A DNA stretch of 64,000 nt from Bacillus sp. 165 (GTDB taxonomy: Bacteria; Bacillota; Bacilli; Bacillales; Bacillaceae_G), in the NCBI RefSeq assembly GCF_017742235.1, contig NZ_JAGHKQ010000001.1, positions 1 to 64,000 of the forward strand, in the 5' to 3' direction. Of the stretch, positions 8,346 to 15,667 are shown piece after piece; position 1 is the stretch's first letter; the number at the start of each line of letters is the position of its first letter. A program made the position numbers and the translations under genes. The notes under the pieces were generated by a model that was not told where the DNA came from, ran no database searches, and worked only from the letters and a program-made list of their open reading frames with translations.

Positions 8346-8382
8346 AAAAAATCTCTATCATTCTTTCAGATAGAGATTTTTC
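8346..8382 (-). terminator. Terminator of Ena-like paralog 2
   Basis: AAAAATCTCTATC and its complement GATAGAGATTTTT form a strong hairpin with a T-run on the minus strand, downstream of the gene ending at 8460. The two Ena-like genes are therefore separate transcripts. Confidence 0.8.
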
Positions 8383-8459
8383 TTTTATACATAAATTTGG
8401 CACGGAGAGATTTAGAGTTAATGTTTGAAGCGAAGGATGCTCTAGTCAATAAGCATAGC

Positions 8460-8915
8460 TTATAGACAAACTTTTGTAGCACAATACTCTAGATCGAAGA
8501 GGACTTCCCCGCTGCAAGTTGCTGGTATAGGAAGCTCTGGATCATTTGGTATACATGCAATATCAAGAGAGATTAATCCTTCCACAAAGATTGGAACGGA
8601 CGCACCAGCACTAACAGTAGCAACAACCGCAGTACCTGCTCTGTCTATAACTCTCACTTGCATAGAGCAGCCGCTTGTTGGGTTTCCTGAATTGGTAATA
8701 ACTACTAGACCGCTAAATTCAAAATTCGTTCTGCTGGTAAAATAGTTATAAAATAACTCGTCACAAGGTTGCGAAATTGGCTGGCATTGCTTGAAGCAGC
8801 GTAACTCTGTTCTCTTTTTACATAAATTAAATCCTTTTACACGTGTTGGACACATTTCCTTTTCTTCGTGGTGTTCACCACAACCGCAATGTTTATCTTC
8901 GTTAAAACATGACAT
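8460..8915 (-). CDS. Cys-rich spore-surface protein, S-Ena (DUF3992)-like, paralog 2
   Basis: This 151-residue protein has the same architecture as its neighbour with a shorter N-terminal arm (about 1-30, CGCGEHHEEKEMC). Shared blocks are KGFNLCKK, CFKQCQPISQPC, YNYFTSR, FSGLVVITNSGNP, GTAVVATVSAGASVPIFVEGL-ISLDIAC and CSGEVLFDLEYC. The C-terminus ends in TKVCL, keeping a terminal cysteine. S-Ena subunits polymerise into pilus-like fibres on Bacillus cereus spores through N-terminal cysteines. A similar assembly is inferred here and needs a profile search. The RBS is AAGGGGGA. The gene is monocistronic with its own sigma-K-like promoter and terminator. Confidence 0.6.
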   Translation of the reverse strand: MSCFNEDKHCGCGEHHEEKEMCPTRVKGFNLCKKRTELRCFKQCQPISQPCDELFYNYFTSRTNFEFSGLVVITNSGNPTSGCSMQVRVIDRAGTAVVATVSAGASVPIFVEGLISLDIACIPNDPELPIPATCSGEVLFDLEYCATKVCL

Positions 8916-8947
8916 TACACAGTTCCCCCTTAAAAATTTTTCTTTAA

Positions 8948-8975
8948 TAAGATATGTTTTATATGCTTTTGACGT
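8948..8975 (-). promoter_or_regulatory. Sigma-K-like promoter of Ena-like paralog 2
   Basis: Minus-strand AC (8974-8975), an exact 17-nt spacer and CATATCTTA (8948-8956) match the sigma-K consensus. The -10 is identical to that of the neighbouring paralog and lies 33 bp before the start codon. Confidence 0.7.
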
Positions 8976-9098
8976 ACAGGCTCATTTATCAGTGCAAACG
9001 TCCATTTTTGACAAAGAGGAGAAAATTGTTGGAGATTGCATCTCGAAGGGTATTGAGTTGGTTCGTATTGACAAATATTTCTGAAATGTTGTCCTTGT

Positions 9099-10295
9099 TT
9101 AAGGCGTACCTATCGTTTGGCTAACTACAGTAAATCCACTGATTTTGCATAATGAGAAAACACAAATCTCGTTTGGGTCAGTAATGTTATCTACAAAATA
9201 GGCTAGACAATCCTTTACAGCCAGCACATAAAAAGGGAGTGCCATCATCTGGCCCTGTATAAAAACATCTAGTAGCAGTCCGAAATTTGCCGTGCACTGT
9301 AATTGTTCTCCGATACCTAATGCACAACAAGGACAGGTACAGGATTCTTTTTTTCTTTTACAGGAGTTTTCGTCTGTTTCATCATCTGCATTGGCTTGTT
9401 CAAGTAAAAATTCAAAAACATTAGGTGTATTACCGGTATCTGTCGCACATATACCGGCAACATCACATAATTGTACCGCTGTATTTGGAGCAACCGTGAG
9501 CTGATCGGCAGGTCTGAACCTAATAACGGAACAGCCCTCAACCTGGTTAATGACTTGCCCTGTTGTTGGATTTGTTAAGCCGTTCATAATGCTGAAATAG
9601 ATGTCGATTGCTTTATCTGCCGGTGTGGTTAATGTAGCTTGGAAGTTTTTAACGCTTCTTAATAGATCTGCAAGATTCTGAACACAGCAATCGCAGCCTT
9701 TTACACAGTTCTTTTCTTTGCAGCAGCCTTTTTCCACGTCGTCACCCCCTTGATTATCATGCTTCTTTTTCTTCTGCCTCTCAAAGAAATCTTCTAGAAA
9801 AATTATAGTAGGTTCGCAATCCCCGCATTTTACATTTACATTCACTCCATCAACATCCACAGGGGTTGAAATGGTCTGGTTGTTTTCCATGGTTTGATCA
9901 CCATGACTTTGTTGTTGAAATTGGTCCCCTTGTGTTTGGTCTTGATCTTCTGTTTGATCTTGTACTTGTAGTTGTTCTTGATTTTCAATTTGTCCCTGTG
10001 TCTGAGGCCCTTGCGTCTGATTACCCTGAGTTTGGTCCCCTTGATTTTGTTCTTGTTCTTCTATTTGAGAGCCTTGCTTTTGTCCCTCTTGAATGGGTAT
10101 TTGTATCTGTTCACCTTGTTTCTGTTCAGGACCATCTTGATTTTGATGTTGTTGTTGTTCTTGCTCACCGATGGTTTGACATTGAGGATTATGCTCCGAT
10201 TTTTTAACATGGGTATTGTTTTTACAAGTACAAAACCGTTCTTGTTTGAAACACTCTTTACACATTCCATAGCCATCACTATTAGAATAGCTCAT
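9099..10295 (-). CDS. Gln-rich repeat plus Cys-rich putative spore-surface protein
   Basis: This protein of about 398 residues is not a family I recognise. It starts at ATG 10295 behind AGGTGGTGA. Order of regions: a Cys-rich head (CKECFKQERFCTCKN); a low-complexity Gln-rich stretch of roughly 95 residues with DQTQG and NQTQG repeats; VNVKCGDCEP and a basic KKKKHD linker; a CC-rich knot (GCCKEKNCVKGCDCC); then a folded C-terminal half (QATLTTPADKAIDIYFSIMN to TVVSQTIG) split by a second Cys cluster (CKRKKESCTCPCC). Cysteine clusters, the Gln-rich stalk and a sigma-K-like promoter all point to a cross-linked spore coat or exosporium structure. Its job beside the Ena-like genes could be an anchor or cap, which is inference. 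Confidence 0.6.
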   Translation of the reverse strand: MSYSNSDGYGMCKECFKQERFCTCKNNTHVKKSEHNPQCQTIGEQEQQQHQNQDGPEQKQGEQIQIPIQEGQKQGSQIEEQEQNQGDQTQGNQTQGPQTQGQIENQEQLQVQDQTEDQDQTQGDQFQQQSHGDQTMENNQTISTPVDVDGVNVNVKCGDCEPTIIFLEDFFERQKKKKHDNQGGDDVEKGCCKEKNCVKGCDCCVQNLADLLRSVKNFQATLTTPADKAIDIYFSIMNGLTNPTTGQVINQVEGCSVIRFRPADQLTVAPNTAVQLCDVAGICATDTGNTPNVFEFLLEQANADDETDENSCKRKKESCTCPCCALGIGEQLQCTANFGLLLDVFIQGQMMALPFYVLAVKDCLAYFVDNITDPNEICVFSLCKISGFTVVSQTIGTP

Positions 10296-10317
10296 AAGTG
10301 TCACCACCTTTCTACCC

Positions 10318-10345
10318 TATGATATGTAGATAAGCATAGGTGTGT
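10318..10345 (-). promoter_or_regulatory. Sigma-K-like promoter of Gln-rich protein gene
   Basis: Minus-strand AC (10344-10345), a 17-nt spacer and CATATCATA (10318-10326) fit the sigma-K consensus, 23 bp before the start codon. The other two spore-surface genes carry the same CATATC core. Confidence 0.65.
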
Positions 10346-10439
10346 ATGGACAAATAGACCGCCTTAGGAATATTTAGTTTCTATTTGCCTAAGTATTTGC
10401 TGTATCTGTGGGGTGTTCTGTTTCACTGAAAAAACATAC

Positions 10440-10640
10440 GGTATTCTGCATTTTCCTGACACTATTCCATTTCGAAATATACCCATCACTTCTACTCTAT
10501 AAATCTCCCTTCCCTATTTTATGTCTTCCTCATTTTCATTGTTTGTTTCATCTTACTTGGAATTGAAGAATAGAAATATATTGAGGCATACTTTGAAAGA
10601 ATCATGTGCTACATAACCTTACTAGTTAAAAGGAGGAAAA
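10440..10640. repeat. Second copy of the duplicated leader segment
   Basis: This is homologous to 7373-7530 (see that entry). It ends in AAAGGAGG, the ribosome binding site of the broken SRPBCC gene, so the repeat is a promoter/leader. GAATA and CATACT boxes 14 bp apart near its centre loosely resemble a forespore (sigma-G type) promoter, which is a weak inference. Confidence 0.5.
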
Positions 10641-10644
10641 TAAA

Positions 10645-11094
10645 TTTCATATAAAAAGCATCTCATTTCGAAATCATATATCTATTCTAGCTCCAGCTAA
10701 AGACATTTTTACCTACTTAAAAGAGCCAAAGAATCTGACCAAATTACATCCTCTTATTATTAATACCAAGTTACTTCAAAATGACATACCAGGTAGTACG
10801 CGAGTCGAAATTCAAGACAAGATTATAGTTTTAGGGTGTATTCCTATTTATAAAAAATATGAAGCTTTGTTCACTAGTATTGAACAGGACCGGCAATTGC
10901 TGATGGAAACGTTCACCTCACCGAGCATTCATATAAAAAACTTGGTTACACTTAAGGCATCCGCTTCTGAAACAGTGGTTGAAGAGCAGGTACTTGTGGA
11001 AGTTCCTAATTAGATAGCAGGGTTTGTTATGAAGCAGATGAAATTTTCACATGTCGAAATGCTGAAATCACTAAAAAAAGTATTGGAATCGTAG
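10645..11094 (+). pseudogene. SRPBCC/START-like protein, start codon lost and internal stop
   Basis: The frame reads SISFRNHISILAPAKDIFTYLKEP, then LTKLHPLIINTKLLQ, GSTRVEIQDKI and LVEVPN, then TAG at 11011-11013. It continues in the same frame IAGFVMKQMKFSHVEMLKSLKK to TAG 11092-11094. This is the full layout of a polyketide-cyclase/START-type lipid-binding protein of about 150 residues, including the C-terminal amphipathic helix. An AAAGGAGG RBS sits at 10629-10636, but the codon at the right spacing (10645) is TTT and no ATG, GTG or TTG follows nearby. Two independent lesions mark it as a recent pseudogene. The next gene probably shared its operon. Confidence 0.7.
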
Positions 11095-11133
11095 CATATG
11101 ATGAAATGAACGAAAGACAGGGAGGGTATTAGG

Positions 11134-11682
11134 ATGTTTGTATATGCACCAACAGTCTTGGCGCTTTGTGTTATTTGCGTTTTAGCTGCAACATATATTT
11201 CTAAATCTAAAGGTACCCTAATGGAGTATATGGTATTTACCATGTCTTTTAGCATGACCATCGGATTAAGCATCGGGGTTTTTGGGGGAATGTTTTTTAT
11301 AGACGATTTACTTTCCTCTACTTTACTCTCTATGTTAGTTAGTGGAGTTATCGGATTAGCCGTTGGCTTTCGCTTTCACCTTTATTGCGCGTTAGAAGGA
11401 ATGTTTTCCGGATTGATGGCAGGTATGATGGGAGCAATGACAGCAGAAATGTTAAATATGCAGCAAACTCACACTATATTGCTGGTTAGCATCCTGCTGA
11501 CAGTTACCATCACAATGTCTTGCATCATTCAGTTTTTATCTGGAACCTTCTCATCATTCATTCATCAACACTTTCTCTTGTTACTTTCAGCCAGCATTAT
11601 TATTATTCTGACTGTTTTTGTAACGTTTCAGGACTTTCACTCAAATCATCCTTCTCAGCACAACCAACATTATCATCCTTAG
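11134..11682 (+). CDS. Polytopic membrane protein with His-rich tail, unknown
   Basis: The 182-residue protein has about five hydrophobic helices (near 5-22, 28-50, 62-80, 84-105, 112-135 and 140-160), with glycine and methionine enriched in the middle (GMFSGLMAGMMGAMTAEMLNM). A cytoplasmic or external His-rich tail follows (HSNHPSQHNQHYHP). Methionine- and histidine-rich features suggest metal contact, but no family is recognised. The start is ATG 11134 with RBS AGGGAGGG. It follows the broken SRPBCC gene by 39 bp and probably formed an operon with it. Confidence 0.65.
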   Translation: MFVYAPTVLALCVICVLAATYISKSKGTLMEYMVFTMSFSMTIGLSIGVFGGMFFIDDLLSSTLLSMLVSGVIGLAVGFRFHLYCALEGMFSGLMAGMMGAMTAEMLNMQQTHTILLVSILLTVTITMSCIIQFLSGTFSSFIHQHFLLLLSASIIIILTVFVTFQDFHSNHPSQHNQHYHP

Positions 11683-11787
11683 ATCATATTCCTTTTCCAT
11701 TTCACAAAAAAGCACCCCAGCTAGACAATGGGATGCAATGTATTAAAGATTTCTGTGATCCATTTCAGTTGTTGGTACAATGTCAAG

Positions 11788-12018
11788 TTAATCATCAAAA
11801 ATACCTTTCGGTTTGATTGACATTTCTTTATCTATATCTAATAAAGACTTATGATTATATGATCGTTCGTTGTATTGTTCTTAAATTTAGTCGGTATACT
11901 TACTCCCTATCGTTGCTCTGGAACTATAGTCTATGCTACTATGATTCACGATTCTATCATTAGTGGCTTCACATGTTGCTACATAAGAATTTTTCTTCCC
12001 TAGAAATTGAAATTTTTC
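11788..12018 (-). pseudogene. Possible decayed ORF with two in-frame stops
   Basis: In the 440-bp gap 11683-12121 one minus-strand frame reads KFQFLGKKNSYVATCEATND, then VNHSSIDYSSRATIGSKYTD, then two stops one codon apart, then EQYNERSYNHKSLLDID and KPKGIFDD before TAA 11788-11790. The composition is protein-like and the frame persists across the stops. An ATG at 12035 is in another frame. The family is unknown and chance is not excluded. The rest of the gap shows nothing. Confidence 0.25.
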
Positions 12019-12121
12019 TTATTTTTAATACCCATGAAAACAGTAGTTCTGATTATAAGGCAGTGATAAAATGAAAACCACCAAAGAAGTAGATACCTTT
12101 CCTTAGTTATGCAGTGACCCC

Positions 12122-12463
12122 TCAAGCCATCTTACGGCATTCTTCTGCACATTCACGACAAATAGATGCACATTCTTGACAATGTGTATCTTTAAACATG
12201 TCACATCCCTTAGAACAGGCTTCACATATTGTAGCACAAACTTCACAAAGTGCTTTGGAAAATGGACTGTTACGAGACATATACTGTATAGCCTGCGCAC
12301 AGATTTCTGCACAATCATTCAATGTTTTAATGCATTCCACTCGTGCCTGTACATCTGCTTCCTGTAAACAAGCTGTAAAGCATTCCTCACACGCTTGCGC
12401 ACATTTTATGCATGCAGCAATACATGCATCCATTGTTGTCGGGGAATTTGTTAATACACCCAT
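12122..12463 (-). CDS. Csp3-like four-helix-bundle copper-storage protein
   Basis: The 113-residue protein is dense in Cys repeated with helical spacing (CIAACIKCAQACEECFTAC, CATICEACSKGCDMF, CQECASICRECAEEC) with almost no beta or hydrophobic membrane segments. This is the DUF326 pattern of the cytosolic copper-storage protein Csp3 (Bacillus YhjQ), where about 18 Cys line a four-helix bundle and bind many Cu(I) ions. The N-terminus lacks a signal peptide, as expected for Csp3. The RBS is AAGGAGAT. It lies between spore-surface genes, so a copper role in spores or coat oxidases is possible but inferred. Confidence 0.87.
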   Translation of the reverse strand: MGVLTNSPTTMDACIAACIKCAQACEECFTACLQEADVQARVECIKTLNDCAEICAQAIQYMSRNSPFSKALCEVCATICEACSKGCDMFKDTHCQECASICRECAEECRKMA

Positions 12464-12780
12464 TGTATCATCTCCTTATACTTTTAATTACGGACCACTT
12501 TTGTTAGTATGTTTATAGACTACTAATATTATGTAAATAATCCTAATTCATACACCGATTCAACATATAAATAATTATCATAGGAATAAAGATGGAATCG
12601 TTTTAAAGCTGCTGCGACAAAACATCATCATTCTTATCTGGAATAACTCCAATCCTTGAATTTTGAAGCCGCTAAAGTACTCTGAAGGATATATTTATTT
12701 TTTCTTGGCTTTTTCCATTGGGAGAAATGTATGCTATATAAACATATTTACGATTTCTTAAATCAACTCATATAAAAGAA

Positions 12781-12806
12781 ATAGCTTGGCTTTAGCCAAG
12801 CTATGA
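12781..12806 (-). terminator. Terminator of putative coat gene
   Basis: ATAGCTTGGC and GCCAAGCTAT flank a TTTA loop just downstream of the gene ending at 12818. The gap 12464-12780 otherwise shows only AT-rich sequence with no frame I can support. Confidence 0.7.
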
Positions 12807-12817
12807 TTCAAATTGCT

Positions 12818-13222
12818 TTATCCAAAACACATAAAATTACGTATCTGAGAATATCTGTAGCTTACCTTTTGACGGCGTCCGGCCCGCCATGTATACCCGG
12901 ATACTCCGCTTCTTCTCACTTCTGTCGGATAAAACCAAAAATCTCTTCCGAAAGGTCCCGGCATCCTTAATCCGATGAATCCCCAATTCCCTAAGCATCT
13001 GCACATCATTGCCTGTAGTTGATTGGATTGTACAGGAGTGGCAGAAGTAAAGGTTGCTGGCATTACAGGCTGTTGTGATGGCGGCGGTGTTGTTGGAGCA
13101 TCCTCCGCGTCGTCAGGTCGATACACTTCCTCCTCAACAGCTCTCATTTCATCCATGGATTCATACCCAGGGTGCTGCATATAATACGGCTGCTGGTTAT
13201 AGTTCATATACGGATAGTACAT
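12818..13222 (-). CDS. Tyr/Pro-rich putative spore coat protein
   Basis: The 134-residue protein opens with a Tyr/Gln/Pro-rich segment (MYYPYMNYNQQPYYMQHPGY). An acidic stretch (EEEVYRPDDAEDAP) and a Pro/Thr linker follow. A compact C-terminal domain has CRCLGNWGFIGLRMPGPFG, an aromatic FWFYP turn and many arginines, and ends MCFG. The Tyr-rich N-terminus and paired Cys are typical of cross-linked coat proteins, but I do not recognise the family. A near-consensus sigma-K -10 (CATATTAATA) is upstream, with one base too many. The RBS is AGGTG-type. Confidence 0.55.
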   Translation of the reverse strand: MYYPYMNYNQQPYYMQHPGYESMDEMRAVEEEVYRPDDAEDAPTTPPPSQQPVMPATFTSATPVQSNQLQAMMCRCLGNWGFIGLRMPGPFGRDFWFYPTEVRRSGVSGYTWRAGRRQKVSYRYSQIRNFMCFG

Positions 13223-13365
13223 AAAAACACCTACTTTTTCCAGACTTAGTTACACAGTATTAATATGTCATACTTTTCTCATATGAAGCTTATTCACAGC
13301 CCAAATGACTCTGCCTGCACCAAAGATATACAATTCTACTTAGCCAGTGAACAGTCTTAAAAAAA

Positions 13366-13386
13366 CGATGCCTTAATCAGGCATCG
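13366..13386 (-). terminator. Terminator of VOC-family gene
   Basis: CGATGCCT and AGGCATCG flank a 5-nt loop, with a run of seven T on the minus strand. Confidence 0.8.
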
Positions 13387-13407
13387 CACATAATATGTAC
13401 TATACTA

Positions 13408-13839
13408 TTAAAATGAAATCATAGCCCCGCGTTCATCAAATACAGAATCCGGATTCCACGCAATTTCCCACAAGTTGTTTTCCGGATCAGCAAAATATGC
13501 TGTTCTTCCGCCCCAAAACGCAGCACTCGGCTCCCGTAAAATTTTTCCGCCAGCCTTCCGGATTTCTTCAATTGTTGTATCCACTTGCTCAGCATAGTCT
13601 ACATTGACAGCAAATGCTACACCGCGAAAGTCTTCTACATCTTGCTTGATTGAAACGCCAGCATCCTTAGCTAATTCCTCAATCGGAAATAGAGAAAGAA
13701 TGACACCTGCCGTTTTAAAAGCTGCATACTTATCTGAACTGATTTCCGTCTCTTCCCATCCTAAACTCTTATAAAATTGCCGCAGAAACGGCAAGTTAAC
13801 AGCGCCAATTGTAATTAAGCTTACTCTTTGCAATACCAT
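13408..13839 (-). CDS. VOC-family (glyoxalase/dioxygenase fold) protein
   Basis: The 143-residue protein has two betaalphabetabetabeta modules. It begins VLQRVSLITIGAVNLPFLRQFY (typical 'xVTLxVxDxxxSxxFY' opening) and closes with GGRTAYFADPENNLWEIAWNP, the hallmark C-terminal metal-ligand strand with Glu. The second half contains KAGGKILREPSAAFWGG. Members act as glyoxalases, dioxygenases or antibiotic-binding proteins. No specific substrate can be assigned because the first metal-site histidine is replaced (TIGAVN). It is a single gene with RBS GGAGGGG. Confidence 0.85.
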   Translation of the reverse strand: MVLQRVSLITIGAVNLPFLRQFYKSLGWEETEISSDKYAAFKTAGVILSLFPIEELAKDAGVSIKQDVEDFRGVAFAVNVDYAEQVDTTIEEIRKAGGKILREPSAAFWGGRTAYFADPENNLWEIAWNPDSVFDERGAMISF

Positions 13840-13880
13840 GCATATCCCCTCCTGACTTTGCGGCTAACAAGCTGCTATGC

Positions 13881-14240
13881 TTATTCTAAATGGTAGTCAT
13901 TTTTATATTTTAACCATTCATCTACCTCCGTTTTTAGAAAGCGGTACTCATTATTAATCTTTAAATAAGGAAGAAACTGATACGTATCGTAGCTGCCGCC
14001 CATTCCAGTTTTTTTGAAAGCATCTTGCTTAATCATCCCCTCAATCGACTGTTCACTTATTTGAAGATAGTCGGAAAGCTGTTTCTTAGTCATTAAACTT
14101 GGAACAGAAACGGATTGCCGTTGCGTTGACGCATTTCCACTCACTTTAGTTGCTGACAGGGTATCTCTTATAATAAAAGCAGTTATAATGAGTGAAATCC
14201 CGATGATTAATGCACTTATTGGATATACAGCTTGTTTCAT
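13881..14240 (-). CDS. Membrane-anchored excisionase-like HTH protein
   Basis: The 119-residue protein has an N-terminal transmembrane helix (about 5-26) and a Ser/Thr/Gln-rich linker. A C-terminal MerR/excisionase-type helix-turn-helix follows (MTKKQLSDYLQISEQSIEGMI, then YRFLKTEVDEWLK). Such domains bind DNA, or sometimes only protein. A membrane-tethered version is unusual and might hold DNA or a partner at the membrane. Family members occur in Bacillus but their function is unknown to me. The RBS is AGGAGAAG. It is next to another small membrane gene in the same direction. Confidence 0.65.
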   Translation of the reverse strand: MKQAVYPISALIIGISLIITAFIIRDTLSATKVSGNASTQRQSVSVPSLMTKKQLSDYLQISEQSIEGMIKQDAFKKTGMGGSYDTYQFLPYLKINNEYRFLKTEVDEWLKYKNDYHLE

Positions 14241-14335
14241 AACCTCTTCTCCTTTCTCTTTACAAACCTATTGATAGTTTGCTTCAACTAACGCACTTGT
14301 TCCGCTGCTTTCTCCCTCTAAAGCGAGCGTACTCC

Positions 14336-14662
14336 TTAACTAAAAAAATATGAGGAGTAATGTATAATAGTTGCCGCAAAACTAATCACAATAAATAAAA
14401 CTAGTCCCAAAATAAAGGGAGACATTTTCAATTCAAACTTTTTAATTTCTCCCGCATCCTGTCCAGTCCATCCTTTTACAACAGCATTATTCACATTATT
14501 GCTTTGATTAACGGCCAGGTTAAACAACCAAATGACGCCAAATATAACTAACCCTCCTAAAAAGACGGTATCCATAAACTTCCATCCAAATACCATGGAA
14601 ACAACCCAAAGTAAAACAGCTTCCATAGCAATTGTAAGTAGTACCATCCCCATTTTTTTCAT
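14336..14662 (-). CDS. Small three-helix membrane protein, unknown
   Basis: The 108-residue protein has hydrophobic helices at about 4-25, 29-48 and 80-104. A polar loop between them contains NQSNNVNNAVVKGWTGQDAGEIKKFE. I do not recognise it. The start is ATG behind AGGAGAGG. It lies immediately downstream of the SPFH/NfeD pair but is separated from it by a terminator. Confidence 0.65.
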   Translation of the reverse strand: MKKMGMVLLTIAMEAVLLWVVSMVFGWKFMDTVFLGGLVIFGVIWLFNLAVNQSNNVNNAVVKGWTGQDAGEIKKFELKMSPFILGLVLFIVISFAATIIHYSSYFFS

Positions 14663-14696
14663 AAAGCATCGCTCCTCTCCTCAGTTAATAAAAATA

Positions 14697-14733
14697 AAAG
14701 GAGCTCCCACAACCAGGACTCTCCTTTATTTTT
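14697..14733 (-). terminator. Terminator of the NfeD-SPFH operon
   Basis: AAAAGGAGCTCC pairs imperfectly with GGACTCTCCTTT. T-rich sequence follows on the minus strand. Confidence 0.7.
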
Positions 14734-14734
14734 C

Positions 14735-15667
14735 CTATTTCTCGTTCAGTACCTGCTTCACGCTTTCGACCATCCCAAGAAGACTCGTTGCATCGCTTGG
14801 AATCACGAGCTTTGTCGCTTTTCCGTCTGCCACTTTTTCGATTGCTTCCATTGAACGAAGCTGTACCATTTCTTTAGTCGGTTCAGAAGTTTTCCAGACA
14901 TTCAGCACCAGCCTTTCACCCTCCGCTTTCGCCTCGGCCAGCTTTAAGATCGCTTCTGCTTCTCCTTCTGCACGAAGAATTTGTGACTCCCTCTCTCCTC
15001 GCGCCCGTTCGACTTGGCTTAAACGCTGCGCTTCTGCCTCTAAAATCGTCGACTGCTTAACCCCTTCTGCACGAAGAATGCTTGCTTCCTTTTCCCCTTG
15101 CGCATTTAATACTTGCTCACGGCGCAAACGCTCCGCCTGCATTTGGCGTTCCATTGCTTGCTGAATATCTCTTGGCGGGTTAATATTTCGAATCTCTACT
15201 CGGTTGACCTTCATGCCCCATTTATCTGTAGCTTGGTCCAAAACAGTGCGCAGCTTACTGTTTACTGTATCACGGCTCGTTAGCGTCTCATCTAAATCTA
15301 ATTCCCCTACTAAGTTACGCAGCGTTGTCGCAGTTAAATTGGAAATCGCGGATAATGGATTAGAAATCTCATATTCGTGACGGACCGGATCTGTCACTTG
15401 AAAGAACACAACTGAGTCAATTTCGATGCTTACATTATCGCGAGTAATCATAGCTTGCGGCGGGAAATCCACGACCGTTTCACGCAATGATTTTCTGCTG
15501 GCAACCCGTTCAATAAACGGGATAACCAAATGTATGCCGCTGTTTAACATACGATGATATTTTCCTAGTCTTTCAACCAAGTAGACTTCAGATTGACGTA
15601 CAATACGCACACTTACTAATAATAACGTTAACACTAATAAAGCTAATGCACCAATAACGTAAATCAA
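14735..15667 (-). CDS. SPFH/Band-7 (QmcA/stomatin-type) membrane scaffold protein
   Basis: The 310-residue protein has an N-terminal membrane segment (about 2-22), a prohibitin-type SPFH domain (about 20-185) and a long Ala/Glu/Arg-rich coiled coil (about 185-275) with ERQMQAERLRREQ and repeated RAEGEAEA motifs. A short C-terminal region follows. Stomatin-like proteins of this class form ring-shaped membrane microdomain scaffolds and work with NfeD proteins. The start overlaps the stop of the upstream NfeD gene by four bases, so the pair is translationally coupled. Bacterial QmcA is the closest type. Confidence 0.9.
   Translation of the reverse strand: MIYVIGALALLVLTLLLVSVRIVRQSEVYLVERLGKYHRMLNSGIHLVIPFIERVASRKSLRETVVDFPPQAMITRDNVSIEIDSVVFFQVTDPVRHEYEISNPLSAISNLTATTLRNLVGELDLDETLTSRDTVNSKLRTVLDQATDKWGMKVNRVEIRNINPPRDIQQAMERQMQAERLRREQVLNAQGEKEASILRAEGVKQSTILEAEAQRLSQVERARGERESQILRAEGEAEAILKLAEAKAEGERLVLNVWKTSEPTKEMVQLRSMEAIEKVADGKATKLVIPSDATSLLGMVESVKQVLNEK

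Noticed and set aside
10061-10279. 72-codon minus-strand frame in a second frame of the Gln-rich gene
   Set aside because: It is a shifted reading of the same low-complexity sequence, giving Lys/Asn-rich nonsense.
9866-10322. Two long plus-strand open frames (113 and 116 codons) opposite the Gln-rich region
   Set aside because: They are the antisense of CAA/CAG-type repeats, which are stop-free by composition; they have no RBS and consist of hydrophobic Val/Leu/Phe runs.
14532-15164. 210-codon plus-strand frame opposite the SPFH gene
   Set aside because: It is antisense to the Ala/Glu-rich coiled coil and consists of Ser/Ala/Phe-rich sequence with no RBS; the SPFH gene explains the region.
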